Source: Perkinsus marinus ATCC 50983 (Eukaryota; Perkinsozoa; Perkinsida; Perkinsidae). From it: DNA of 64,000 nt. Location: contig NW_003207677.1 of assembly GCF_000006405.1 (NCBI RefSeq), positions 932,030-996,029 of the forward strand, read 5' to 3'. The notes beneath the pieces were generated by a model. That model had not been told where the DNA came from, made no database searches, and was given only the letters and a program-made list of their open reading frames with translations. The number at the start of each line of letters is the position of its first letter. The first letter of the stretch is position 1. A program made the position numbers and the translations under genes. Below, piece after piece: positions 33,770 to 44,466 of the stretch.

Positions 33770-35600
33770 ATATCCCTTAGCTCATGGGCATCGACAGGAA
33801 CTGTTCAGTTCGCGCGTATGAATGGCCACCTTACCCAGCTACGGGGAGGTATAATGATGTAGTATTCTCAGGCTGGCTGCTGCTGCAGCAAAGTTCCGAG
33901 GGGCGAAATTTGCTTTCACAAAATTTGATTATGCATTTAATACATAATCAGGGTGTCGTCTATTCCAGAGTTATATTTTAGTTCGAAACTAGAGGAAGTT
34001 GTAACATCGAGCCAGGGACTGGAGCTCCTAGTCAAAGTTGATGAGAAACTTACCACTCGAATAACGGAAGGTACCTTTTCGACCTAGGATCACCTGGATG
34101 CTTCCTCCGGAACACTCGAGTGTTTAATGAATGATGAACTCATGGAGAACTATTGGTCGGGCCACTGTTCAAACGTTGAACTTCAAAGCGTTGCGTTCAA
34201 CAACAAGACGTGAATGTCTAAGACGTCATGACTCACGAATAGCCCAGGTAGTGTCGAGGTATCAGTTGATGAACTCTAGGAAGAACACAACAAGGGAACA
34301 AGAGTCAGAGCAACCAATACATCGACCGTGGGGCAATAACAATGAGTGCCCTACTTGCACTCATCTTCTACATGCACTCACACTCAACGCAGCTCAGTAA
34401 TCGACCTTGGGCTTATTCGCTGTAAAGAGAATGGTGGAGGTTTGATCCATCAAGCAACCCTCCAGATTATAGTAATAATCTTCGGGACAGAACGGGCCAA
34501 CACCAGTTGCGGGAGAACCAGTGGTATAAGAAGATCGTGGGCAAACTGGACCCACAACAGTAGATAACTCTGGCTTTCGTTGGCGGGGCAACGGTGACTG
34601 TCCATGTTGCTTAAACTCAGAACTTAAAAAGGTTACTCCACCATTGAACTACTCCTTGTTCACCGAATAGCTCATGGCCCTTTATGGTTTATTGTCATGT
34701 TGGGTCTAGTGCATTTAAGGGTCACTACTCTTATCATCACAAGCTGTGAAGGTTATACTTCTTTAGACTTCTTCCATCACTATTTCCATCAATATCACTT
34801 CAAAATAGAGTACTAGTCAGACAAGGCGGTATCGTGCTGCATGGGGATGAAAAGCTTTCGAATACGAAAGAATCGAGAGGACTTGTGACCTTCTTGGATT
34901 ATTGGGCCACTTGAAAGCCACCTTCAGACCGAGATACACCTTGCTAATATACTCAGTGAGTATTTCCTCGTATCAGGCTGTGGGACACGAGATAGTACTG
35001 TGGGGAATGTACACTTCGGAGATCCTCGAACTTACGTTGAATCGCCTATCCGTTGCCAATGTTAAGTCTGGTCAATAATGCTCTTTTATGGGGGACAGTG
35101 TGTGATGATAGTAGCATCTACACCACCCATATCTACAGCAGTATACAACCCGAGTAGAAGGAGCATCACATGGAAGGAATCTCTTCTATACTATCCCATC
35201 ACAGCGCGCCGCCGAAACTTAGTCACCTTTTATGGTCCAAAGCCCACACATATAGGAGATCGATGTGGAACTTCAAAGCACCATCCTGCTGCTCTGACAT
35301 ACCGGAGCTAGGCTAGCTCTGCGCCGCAGAGTCTGCGGAGCTATCTCGATGTAGAGCTGTTCCGCAGAACAATAGGCTAGAAAGTCGATCGTGCTTCTCG
35401 ATCATCTTGCCAAAAAGATATTTGAAAAGTTGACGTGCTGATACATCACCCCATCAATTCACCAGTTGCCCTGTACTTATGACTAACCACCCTTTTTTCC
35501 CACCACTTTCTGACAATTCCGTTACTTGCCCCCGAAACTTCTCAAATGTGGGCGAGCGTCGCTCGCCGAGCGACTCACGCTCACGGGTGATACAGGTTTC
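33770..35600. other. Gene-poor stretch, nothing recognised
   Basis: Open frames are short and carry no motifs I know. No repeats beyond short direct words. Confidence 0.3.
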
Positions 35601-35607
35601 GCCAACC

Positions 35608-35615
35608 CTATAAAA
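35608..35615 (+). promoter_or_regulatory. TATA-like box upstream of COX19
   Basis: CTATAAAA 49-56 nt upstream of the COX19 ATG. A TATA role is plausible but unproven, and no other gene in the window shows it at this spacing. Confidence 0.25.
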
Positions 35616-35663
35616 CCAGAGTGACCCCTATCAGTTTCAATCCCAAGTGAAGTTTTTAGCAAT

Positions 35664-36104
35664 ATGTCGGGTCATCTACAACCGTTGATGCCCAAAAGAA
35701 GGCCTCCTGACAAAGGCAGTTTCCCACTTGACCATTTCAATCAATGCAAGCAGATCCACGATAAGTATCGTAATCTGGAATACGCAGGGTTTCCCAGTGT
35801 AGGACGCATATTAGGTACCTCAAATGTCTTCGTAAACACAAGAATGATAATCGAAGCTGTCGATTCCTCGCTAAGGAGTATCTCCAGTGTCGGTGAGGCT
35901 AACGAAGAATCAATTTTAGTAACCTTCACTCACAGAATGGATCATGGTCTCATGGCGCCAGAGCCGATGGAACGTCTAGGATTCACTCCTGAGGATGATC
36001 GAGCACATAAGCCTCGAGACGTTAAGACAGATACTGTGCGTACACGATTGAGTTGGCCTGAGTATTCCTATTCGATCAGGTTAGAGAGGATAAAGGGTGG
36101 TTAG
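35664..36104 (+). CDS. COX19: COX19, twin-CX9C copper/cytochrome oxidase assembly factor
   Basis: Intermembrane-space protein for cytochrome c oxidase biogenesis. Exons 35664-35764, 35815-35892 and 35936-36104 encode 115 residues. The opening RRPPDKGSFPLDHFNQC is the family signature. Two CX9C motifs appear only after splicing: CKQIHDKYLKC and CRFLAKEYLQC, forming the coiled-coil-helix fold held by disulfides through the Mia40 relay. MDHGLMAPEPMERLGF follows as in animal and fungal COX19. The tail after LGFTPEDD is longer and basic. The unspliced frame is also open across both introns, but it lacks three of the four cysteines. Confidence 0.93.
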   Translation: MSGHLQPLMPKRRPPDKGSFPLDHFNQCKQIHDKYRNLEYAGFPSVGRILGTSNVFVNTRMIIEAVDSSLRSISSVGEANEESILVTFTHRMDHGLMAPEPMERLGFTPEDDRAHKPRDVKTDTVRTRLSWPEYSYSIRLERIKGG

Positions 36105-36698
36105 CTGGTAGAGAGTTGTTGGAGGCACGAGGGTGGGTTAGGCCCAGGATGTTTGGTGGAGGGGTATGGGGTGGTAACAAACTCGATAACCGGAATAAAG
36201 TTAGTGATGATAATGACGATACTGTTGAATGATGGTAGGCATGTTTCTGCTCATTCTAATTTTGTGTTGTTCTCCCTGTAGGAATGAGCACCAGCAGAAG
36301 TGTTGTTTAGCAAGGTTGCGGTGTCGGGTCTTGGTGACTGTGTTCCTCATTGTGCCGCTCAGTTTAACTTTTTCCCGATGATCAGACGATTTTTCTGCTC
36401 CCCCGCAGCCACCAACACCTATGAGAAATCTGTAGGTCAATTCTTGAGAAATGTAGATCCGATCCTATCAGCATCGATCCAGTCTGAATTGCTATCACCG
36501 GAATCTTCATATCGTCACCGGACCCGATCGTTCTCCCGATGGAAATGTGTGGAATCCACACGTTTTCAACGTGATATATAGTTAGCTTCCCATTAGGGTG
36601 AATAATGAGTCAATACTGATCTACTGCAAGCCCTGGGGTGAAGATCTATTCAGTCTCAGTCCCTCGCCTTTATGTGTTAACCAGGTGTACAGCTAGAG
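36105..36698. other. Intergenic between COX19 and BolA
   Basis: No supported exon. The spacer contains the self-complementary GAATCCACACG type words near 36555 only. Confidence 0.3.
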
Positions 36699-37184
36699 AT
36701 GGTGTTTGTCGTATCTCAGCTCGAGTCTCTACTGCGGGCATCGTTAGGAGCAACATCAGCTAAGGTCCAAGATGTATCAGGAGGATGTGGGTCGAGCTAC
36801 AAGGTCGAGGTCCACTCACCCAAATTCATTGGTAGTAAGCGCATCTGTGTATGTATTGTTGGAGTCATCAACGCGAGAAAAATACGGAGTATTACATATC
36901 AACTTGTCAAGTAGGATGAATGAAATCGAATTGTCGCAATGTGAAGGTGATATTTAGTCTGTTGATCTGCGATCCTATGCCTACTGTTGCCTTAGCATTG
37001 CTTTAGAATGGTAGTGGACGAGCCTATGTGTGACCTCGTAGAGCTCCTCTGTCTCGTTGGAGATACGTCTCATATTGCAGGCCTCACTCGAATCAAGCAG
37101 CATCAAATGGTGAATGACGCTCTGAAGGATGAGATCAAGAAGTGGCACGCGATCACCATTATCACTAAGCCAACTCCTCAGTGA
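36699..37184 (+). CDS. BOLA2: BolA-like protein (BOLA2/Fra2 type)
   Basis: Partner of monothiol glutaredoxins in iron-sulfur trafficking. Exon 1 (36699-36831) gives LESLLRASLGATSAKVQDVS, GGCGSSYKVEVHSPKFIG, and exon 2 (37081-37184) LTRIKQHQMVNDALKDEIKK and a short tail; total 78 residues. GGCG with the conserved Cys, the SPKF loop and the RIKQHQMVN helix with its invariant His are the family hallmarks. There is no targeting presequence, so a cytosolic or nuclear form is likely. The intron is long (249 nt) and may hold an alternative exon. Confidence 0.92.
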
Positions 37185-37818
37185 TATAACTGTAACATTG
37201 TCAGTGTGTTTCTATCTTAATTCATGCAAGCATGGCGTTCTTTTAATAGGATTCACAACTTGTCTTAGTTTTTTTTGACAACCGATGGAATCCTGTGGGA
37301 GGTCGTCAGAGGGAGCGGATAAGGTGAATAGAATATAGAATGCGGATCACAAGCATGGTTCGTCGACCTCAGATTTTTTTTGATAGCTCAGCCCCGTCAT
37401 CGAAGGGGAGTACTGGAGGCGATAGTGGTAGCTTTAATATCGGTAATAGGGTACATTGGATTGCTACTGTAGTACATTCATATGGCTCCGTTGTTGATGA
37501 AACTCTGACAGTATTCATTTAGATTATTAATAATATCAATATCGTCATTATAATACGAAATATAATATTTATATAGAAGATAGACTACTATTCCCGATGC
37601 CCTATCAATCTATTATCATATTTACACAATACAGTATATATTATGTAATTATAAAGATTCTAAAATATGGTATCATAAGTATATATTTATGATTAAGTTA
37701 GATTTACCATTAACTTATATTAATAAGCATATATTATGATATACTCCTTACAGTTGCTCGTTGCCCTGTTCTCGAATTGTTGTTCTATCGTATTCTTGCA
37801 TTGTTCTCATCGTTCCGA
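37185..37818. other. Spacer with an AT-rich island
   Basis: From about 37515 to 37745 the sequence is very AT-rich (long TATAT, AATAT and TTATAA words), unlike the rest of the window. An ORF at 37340-37522 has no recognisable content. Confidence 0.5.
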
Positions 37819-39263
37819 ATGTATGCCTGTTCTATTGGTGAGTACACGCAGTTAGTGATGTGAACAAGGCAAACTGTCATTTGGATATAATTATTGATTT
37901 TGTTGCATCATATCATCTGCTTGTAGGACCGAAGGGAGTGGCGGCAGAAAGTGCCTCAAACGCATCTATAGAGGCTAGAAGGTGAGCTCATATTGCACCA
38001 GGCCTTGATATCTAATACCATCCCTTTTGCAAATTATGTTAGGCAATCCAGTTTTGAGAGTCAGTCGGGTATCCGATATATCCCTCTTGGAATTCGTCAT
38101 GACACCTTCGAAGTGGAGCGTCACCAAAGGCTCCTCAAGACTAAGTCGAAGACATTAATCTCGTTTCTAGATTGAGGCTTTCTTCGCGTGCAGGTTTTGC
38201 CGTTTTGGTCCAAACTGTGAATTCGCCCGCAAAGGGCAATGCTTCTTCGTTCATTCGCCTCAAGAGTTGAAGTACCGTCCCCCCAAGCCAATTGGATATC
38301 CGGTAGTAGTTGATGTTGGTGAGGTACAACAGAATGATGTACTATCCGATTTTGGACACGCCAGAGACCTTTTCTAGTAGCGATCGCTTTCCCACATTCT
38401 CACTGACATGCAGTGATGGTTTCGTGGTATCGATTTTCCTTGTAGGTGAGATCTCGCGGTTCCTCAAATTATGATGATTACGACGACTTCTACTATGGTG
38501 AAAGTACCGAAAATGATTATTACTATGGGAATAGCCAATATGAGGGACACGAAGTGTCTGATTATGATCGTAGTGGAATTTGTGAAGTAAGTTTTATTGG
38601 CTTCGGCTCCGTGATGAAGCACCTGTATTGGTAGTCTGAAAGGGTGAAGAAGTCGACTAATTCTACGGAGCCAGCACTCATCGCGATGGAATTAGCTGTT
38701 CAAGTGGGTCAGAGCACCTCGACTCTACAATTATGTCGAGTGATAGATTCGAGACTTCGCCACGACTCCTGAACATCTGCAGCTTTTGATGCAAGCAATG
38801 ACCGTATTAGCCGCTAGTGAGAGGGCGGACAATAACGGAGGTGGTAAGTACACGTCTTGGCATGGCTACTTGTAGTGTGTATCTCATTATCTTGATGCCC
38901 ATCACTTGATACCATTCAATAACTTGAATGGTCACTCAGGAAAATCTCAATGCTCATGATTGCTCAAACAGGTGGCGTCGTTAATGCAGCTCTCACATTG
39001 TCAAAGTCTTTGGGACCAACACAAGATACCTCGGCATCTAATAAGACAAATACTGATCTTGAATCGAACTCTCGTCTGCATACTACCTTCTCGGTGGGTT
39101 CATATTTAGTTCGAAATCGGATCACTGGGTGTTGTTGCAGCTGCATGTCGATAATCACTCACCTCTTCCTGATGATGTGAAGACTAACTTTAAGACCGCG
39201 CATGAGGAGGCGGGCGGCTCTGCCGAAACCGACCTTCCTGATGGATCTTGTGCTCAACAATGA
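37819..39263 (+). CDS. CCCH zinc-finger protein
   Basis: RNA-binding type CCCH protein. A tiny first exon (37819-37837, MYACSIG) joins GPKGVAAESASNASIEARRQ. Next comes RYIPLGIRHDTFEVERHQRL, and after another splice LKTKFCRFGPNCEFARKGQC with FFVHSPQEL completing a C-x5-C-x7-C-x3-H finger in the usual KTK...CFFxHS context. An exon NYDDYDDFYYGESTENDYYY is Tyr/Asp-rich. Later exons add SERVKKSTNSTEPALIAMEL, PEHLQLLMQAMTVLAASERA, VVNAALTLSKSLGPTQDTSA and LHVDNHSPLPDDVKTNFKTA; stop 39261-39263. Only one finger is seen. Splice points in the last third are frame-consistent but approximate. Confidence 0.74.
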
Positions 39264-39318
39264 TGCGATGATCTTTATGAATTTAAGATGGACGATCTGT
39301 GGACAATATTGAAGTGAT

Positions 39319-39576
39319 ATGACACATGCGAGACTGGAAGCTTTTTTCGTTTTTCTTCTCTTTTTTTGGTGTGCACCATTGATTGTGTTCGTTGTTTGCC
39401 CTCTCATCGCTCTAATCGTTGTCCTTATCATTGATGTGATACAATCCTCTGGGTTGTCATGGATGTTCGATGAGTATAGCTTACCTCGTGCGGTCAGTTA
39501 TTATCAGCGCATTTTCAGTAACACAGAGAATGGACGTCTCAGTGGCGTCGGGCGGTGGTTTCACGTTAATTGTTGA
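39319..39576 (+). CDS. Possible small membrane protein
   Basis: An uninterrupted 85-codon frame from the ATG at 39319 has a strong hydrophobic stretch (FFVFLLFFWCAPLIVFVVCP, then LIALIVVLIIDVI) and a polar tail. It begins 56 nt after the CCCH stop. Family unknown; it may be chance. Confidence 0.28.
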   Translation: MTHARLEAFFVFLLFFWCAPLIVFVVCPLIALIVVLIIDVIQSSGLSWMFDEYSLPRAVSYYQRIFSNTENGRLSGVGRWFHVNC

Positions 39577-40170
39577 GTTCTAAAGTCCGTGCGCCTACGT
39601 TGGGGTGAGAGAGCCCTCGGATGACGTTTTCCAGTGCTGGATGCCCGTTGGTAAAAGAAACCTGACGTAGATTTCTTACTGACGTGCTTTGCTCATCGGA
39701 GCCAAAGTGCATTGAGTGATGGCATAGAAACTCTGACCAACTCGTTAATCACATTCAAACACGGCGCGAATGGACATATAGAGGATGAAGAATAAATACC
39801 TGGGACGGGATGATGAAAGATGGGAAAAGTGATCTGAGCACAGTCAATTGCCCGACGAATGACATTTCGATGCTACTCAATGATGACAATCATAAATGTA
39901 TTGCCGAGAGCCCGCTCTGGTCATGATATTTCGAAGTAGTTCTTTTTTAGTTAGTATATTCGCTTCGTTGCTTGCGTCATGTATTTGTATGCCCTGAAAG
40001 CAGGGTAGGGCGATTCGCGACGCTGAGGCATGTTGTGGTCCAAACCGATGGTGCACTTTCAAACTATGGATAGGATCAATTATGAAGGCGGATATATTTT
40101 TCCGCCTGAATTTCGTACCGCTCCTTCCAGAGATCCCACGAAGTAGGGGGTGATCTGTGGCATTATGTGA
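39577..40170. other. Intergenic, no gene seen
   Basis: No supported exon. The spacer leads into repeat copy 2. Confidence 0.3.
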
Positions 40171-40364
40171 TGTCGACTGTACTCGAACAGGATCACTTAT
40201 GTAGTGAATTCCTTTCGTTCACAAGAGTACTCTTGACAAAACCCTAAACCGTGATGAGGAGTTGTATACCCCACCCTAATGGAGGTGTAGTCAGTACAGT
40301 CATGTACTCGACTTCGATGATCCATCCCGTATGGGAGTGGGGTGTGGGTATTGCTGAGCGGTTA
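40171..40364 (+). repeat. 194-bp dispersed repeat, copy 2
   Basis: Same orientation and ends as copy 1. It differs at a few positions (for example GAATTCCTTTCG against GATTTTCTTTCG, and GGGAGTGGGG against GGGACTGGGG). Confidence 0.95.
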
Positions 40365-40835
40365 TTATACTGATGCATAGTGATGTCCGATGTTCAGAGC
40401 TTACTCTTTGATCGATTCACTATTGACAGTTAACATAGTAATGCTGTTGGAGAGCTCGTACTTCGTCTATTATAACATTTTCTAGACTGGGCTTTGGTTA
40501 TCACATATCTCGCTAGGAGTCTAATAGATTCGTTCAAGTCCTGCTCAGCGATTTCGAGAACGAAGGATGCTGTTGCTGACGAGTCGTCAGTGACGACGAT
40601 TAATGGTGGCCTCTACTACTGCAAGATCAGCATCTCCATGCCTGGAGAATGCTGTAGACACTATGACCACCACACGTAGAAGGGGCTCCCTCGGGAATTC
40701 ATGGGTTTGGATTTGAACTACACGAGGGTTATCGATTGGCAGTAGAAGTAGTCCCCTGCTGTCAGATCGTCCCCGATGTTGAAGTAGCTATGGGTATGAA
40801 TGGGAGGGACATGAGATAGTAATGGAGGAGGAAGG
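40365..40835. other. Intergenic, no gene seen
   Basis: Short open frames only, with no motif or splice support. Confidence 0.3.
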
Positions 40836-41230
40836 CACTCTGCGATCTTCACAGAATGATGCGGAGCCTCGTGTGGTCCATCGTCCAGGATGAGCCCCTA
40901 GCGGTGGTTTGGAAGACCTTCACGGTCACCATATTGACAGCAGGCTCAGTGGCGGTCAATTCCCTGACTATCGATCTAACGTAAATAAATAGACCAGTGG
41001 TCCTGTCACCACGTCGTGTGATGCTTATGGGATTGCTGGATGACCTAGTGATGGGGCTAATGATGTCGTGATGGTGTGGTATTCTACTGTGGGATGCCAC
41101 TCAGGGGTATCTTCAATCGATCGACTCTAGTGGGTCGTGGACGGCACCCCAACTCGGGGTACCCCAAAGTCTGTCAGACCACACCTCGTAGGTCAGTACT
41201 GTTTCCGCCGAGATCCTTCAGCACACTCTT
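40836..41230 (+). CDS. Possible membrane-protein exons, unassigned
   Basis: After an acceptor at about 40852 the plus frame reads SLVWSIVQDEPLAVVWKTFT, VTILTAGSVAVNSLTIDL, then a possible intron and VVLSPRRVMLMGLLDDLVMG, and a further exon NRSTLVGRGRHPNSGYPKVC. The second intron contains GGTGTGGTAT (41073-41082). No start, stop or family can be given, and the minus frame over the same region is also open. Confidence 0.22.
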
Positions 41231-41918
41231 TGCAACGTAAGAGGACATAGTAGATGCGCTGTTCATTGCGCGCGACAATTTGATCTATCCTGAATTAGCG
41301 GTAACACAAAGCTACTTGAGTTTGTCTACCTAATGGTGGCTGGGGTGTCGGTAGGGGTGAATAAATGGGTCGATTTCCTCTGGGTAAGAGCCTCTGATGT
41401 TTCAGATCCATCATGGGGACTACCACAGGTCAACTGATTTGAGTTTTACAGTTAACGTCAATTGATCGCCTTCATGTGTTTCCTTGACAGTTCTACATGT
41501 AACCTTTCCCCCTTCCCCATACGTCTATTAAGGATCGGACAAGGCCTATACCCATCGATGTTGTATCGACTCTTAATTCTAGTGGAGGCTCCCAGGAGAT
41601 CGAATACAGTATATCTCGTGTTTGAAGATGGCTATAGAGATGTTGTTTTAATCCGGTAGAGCTCCAGTTATACTTATTATTATCAGCATTCATTTATATA
41701 CGGTAGTGATGCTAACTCAGGACCAATAATAATAATCTTTGGCCGGGTTAGTAGATATTAGTCCAAATCGATTAAGAGGGCGCGCGGTATTACGTTTGTG
41801 CAGTTTTCGTGCAATTTTTTGGTTAATGCTGCAAGTTGCACTCAAGTACGCACCTTGTTGGCATCGCTAGAGCTACAGTTGCTCAACCATTCATCCGAAG
41901 ACTCCATAAAACAAAAGT

Positions 41919-44466
41919 ATGAGCAGTACCACACCGGGGCAACATCCAACTCATCATCATCAACAACAGCAGTTTGGTTCGGAGAGGGAGGAGGGTTCGC
42001 ATCATGATGACGAGGGAATCAACGCGATGGGAAGTCGGAGTGATGTTAGAGGACATCGATTTGGCTCTGGTAATTTAGGGATAGGGTAATGCTGTGAATT
42101 CGTTACTTTGTAACATTTTATAGAGTGAGATTCGTACCATAATTAGTTGGGTAAATTCCGCGTCACGCTAAGTAGAGCAGCATTACTCGTGCGGACTTAA
42201 TACTGAAATCCCCCCTTGTGGGGGTCCGGATCGACTCGTGATCTATCCTCGTGGTGGTGTGTACTCACACTCATTCTCGTTGATCTCGCGCCCATTGCGA
42301 AGATCGATGTTAACTTGGTAGGGGATCGAGGATCGGATGCCCAACCGTCGACTGGAGGCGGCCCTCGACGTCGGGCGGAGCTGCCCGAGACCATCAGGAC
42401 TTTCCTTGATCGGCCTGATGAGGTTGCTAGAGACGACGTTAGGTGATAGCACTGGGTGTGGCGGGGTTAGGGTATGATTACTTTCAGAACGATCATCAAT
42501 AATTTTGAGAAGACCCAACTGGTAGAGCTCCTTGCCCATGCTTCCACTATAAGCAAGGAAGTGCGGGATGCCTTGAGAGCAGTGGTAGGGAGTAATGCGA
42601 CCTTCAGGAGGCTACTGGTTAGGAATATAAGGTTATATTTGGGGAAGGAGGCGAAACGGTTTAAGACGGTTTTCCATGTGTCAGTTTTCAAAGCTCGAGT
42701 GATACTGTTAAGAATGCCCTGGGTAAATTTGGTGTGATTGAAGAGGTAGTGCAAATGGTGTCGCTATCACAGCGTAGGACTTGGTGCTATGATAGGGTAC
42801 GGTCGTGTACGATCGTCACACTGGGAGGAGTAAAGGGTTTGCATTTGTTACATTTGAACGCGTTGAAAGTGCATGCGAGGCAGTTAGCTGCTCTAACCAA
42901 GGAAAGGTAAGTAGGATTACCTCATTACTGCATAGTGTATAAGTGTACGTATTAGATTTATCTGGATGGTCGACAATTGATTCTCAAGTTTGCTGCTGAT
43001 AAGATAGACCACGATCAACAAATGGGGGTCGTTCAAGGTAATGTATCATTTTGGTGTATTAAACTTATGCCTGTGTGTTCTTAGCCACTCCCAGTGGTGC
43101 TGAGAGGGATAAGTCTGTCGAGGTGATTAGTGTCATGATGGTAGCCACTGGTTTGACTGCTCTTTGCAGATGTCGACGTCCTCTGTGGGAGGTGGTGGTG
43201 GTGGTCAGACGACAGGTGGAGTAGCGTCATCCTCTGACTCTGCGAATAGGGGAGGAACTTATTCCAATCAAAGCATGCGTAAATTATTCGTATACAATCT
43301 TGCACCGTATACTACGTCTGAGACTTTAAGAGTAAGTTAGGCTCGATTCGAGGTAATAAAGGTTGTTGGTAATGGTATTGCTTTTTAGGAAGTATTTGGA
43401 AAGTATGGTCCAATGGATGAGTGCATTGTAGTTTATGACTCTGCTGGAAAGAGCAAACGATATGCGTTTGTAACGTATAGTAATGTAGAAGATGCTTGGG
43501 CTTGTTTGGAGGTAAGATACTAATGGAGATCTCAGAAGTAGCAGGAGGAGGAATAAAGGAGTTTGTAACCTCAGGAACCGCATAAAACGGTCGATGGTCG
43601 AATGACATTCACTCATCTAGCTTCTGAGGGGAGTAGTAGTGGTGGAGGTGGTGGTGGTGGTACAAGTGGGAGTAAGTTATTAGATGTACCAGCTCGGAAT
43701 CGAACCGGAGGTCCTTTTCTGTGTAGGTGGAGAGTATGGGAATCGGCGATCTCGCAGCAACTTCGCTGGGACCAATCGGGGGCCGCCCCTACGGGGTCAC
43801 TCTCCGATTGGCAGGAGCGCTGGGATCCCTCGGAGCGGTTCTTTAGGAGCAGGAGCAGGAGGAGCAGGCGAAAGAACTCCAGGCGGCGGAAAGGGATTGA
43901 AGAAGGGGTGGGTTGCTGGTCTAGTCGTGAAGTTCTCCGTTGTGTTCATAGTGTCCCAAGTTCAATTCTCAGTCGAGATGTTTCTTGTATGTTCAGATAC
44001 GCATCAGGCCCGTCACCGCAGGCCGCGGTCCAGATGGGCTCTATGCGGGGAACTCAACAACAAGAAGAACAACAAGGGTTGCCTATGACTGTGAGTAGTG
44101 GAATGGATCGATCCCATGGGCTCGAAACGTGTCCTCTCTATTGCTTATCCGCTATGTTTGTACCCTTTAGGAATTGCCCACAACAAGTGATCGATCGCCG
44201 TTGGGCCGTCAAGTACGCCAACAGATGGAGAGTGGGATCCCTAAACACTCACAGCAAGTAAGCAAGCCTCTTGGGAGTAGCACTATGACTGTTGTTATTA
44301 TCAGACTCCTTTTATCGGAGGTCCACTGCAACAAGCAGCAGCGTGGTCCCCCGGGCCAGTTGGTAGTGGTAGCACTCGGAATAGTGCACCACCACCTCCT
44401 CCACCTTATCCTTCTGATTACTACTATTCTGGCGGCGCTCCTGGGCCCTGGGGTCCGATATTCTGA
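41919..44466 (+). CDS. Two-RRM hnRNP/UBA2-like RNA-binding protein
   Basis: The ATG at 41919 gives MSSTTPGQHPTHHHQQQQFG. RRM1 is assembled from FRRLLVRNI / SFQSSSDTVKNALGKFGVIE / GTVVYDRHTGRSKGFAFVTF (RNP1), then LDGRQLILKFAADKIDHDQQ. RRM2 is SMRKLFVYNLAPYTTSETLR (RNP2), EVFGKYGPMDECIVVYDSAG, KSKRYAFVTYSNVEDAWACL. A Gly-rich region follows (GGGGGGGTSG and RGPPLRGHSPIGRSAGIP), then Gln-rich and Pro/Tyr-rich ends (YPSDYYYSGGAPGPWGPIF), with a stop at 44464-44466. This layout matches hnRNP A/UBA2-type proteins. Two introns in the Gly-rich part (43672-43726 and 43918-43996) contain tRNA-like sequence. The exons between 42070 and 42590 are less certain, and exons beyond 44466 are possible. Confidence 0.84.
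43672..43726 (-). repeat. tRNA T-arm-like sequence filling an intron, antisense
   Basis: A 55-nt intron (GTAAGTTATT to GTGTAG). Its complement contains ACACAGAAAAGG and CTCCGGTTCGATTCCG, related to the intron at 7562-7622 in an unrelated gene. Confidence 0.6.
43918..43996 (+). repeat. Near full-length tRNA-like sequence inside an intron
   Basis: The 79-nt intron has A-box-like TGGTCTAGTCGTGAAG and B-box-like AAGTTCAATTC at tRNA spacing, then a T-rich end before the acceptor. Confidence 0.6.

Noticed and set aside
35608-35615. General TATA-box promoter architecture
   Set aside because: Only COX19 shows a TATA-like word at a sensible distance; other genes do not, so no general rule is claimed.
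35664-36104. Single-exon reading of COX19
   Set aside because: The unspliced frame is open but loses three of four CX9C cysteines. Removing two short introns restores both motifs.
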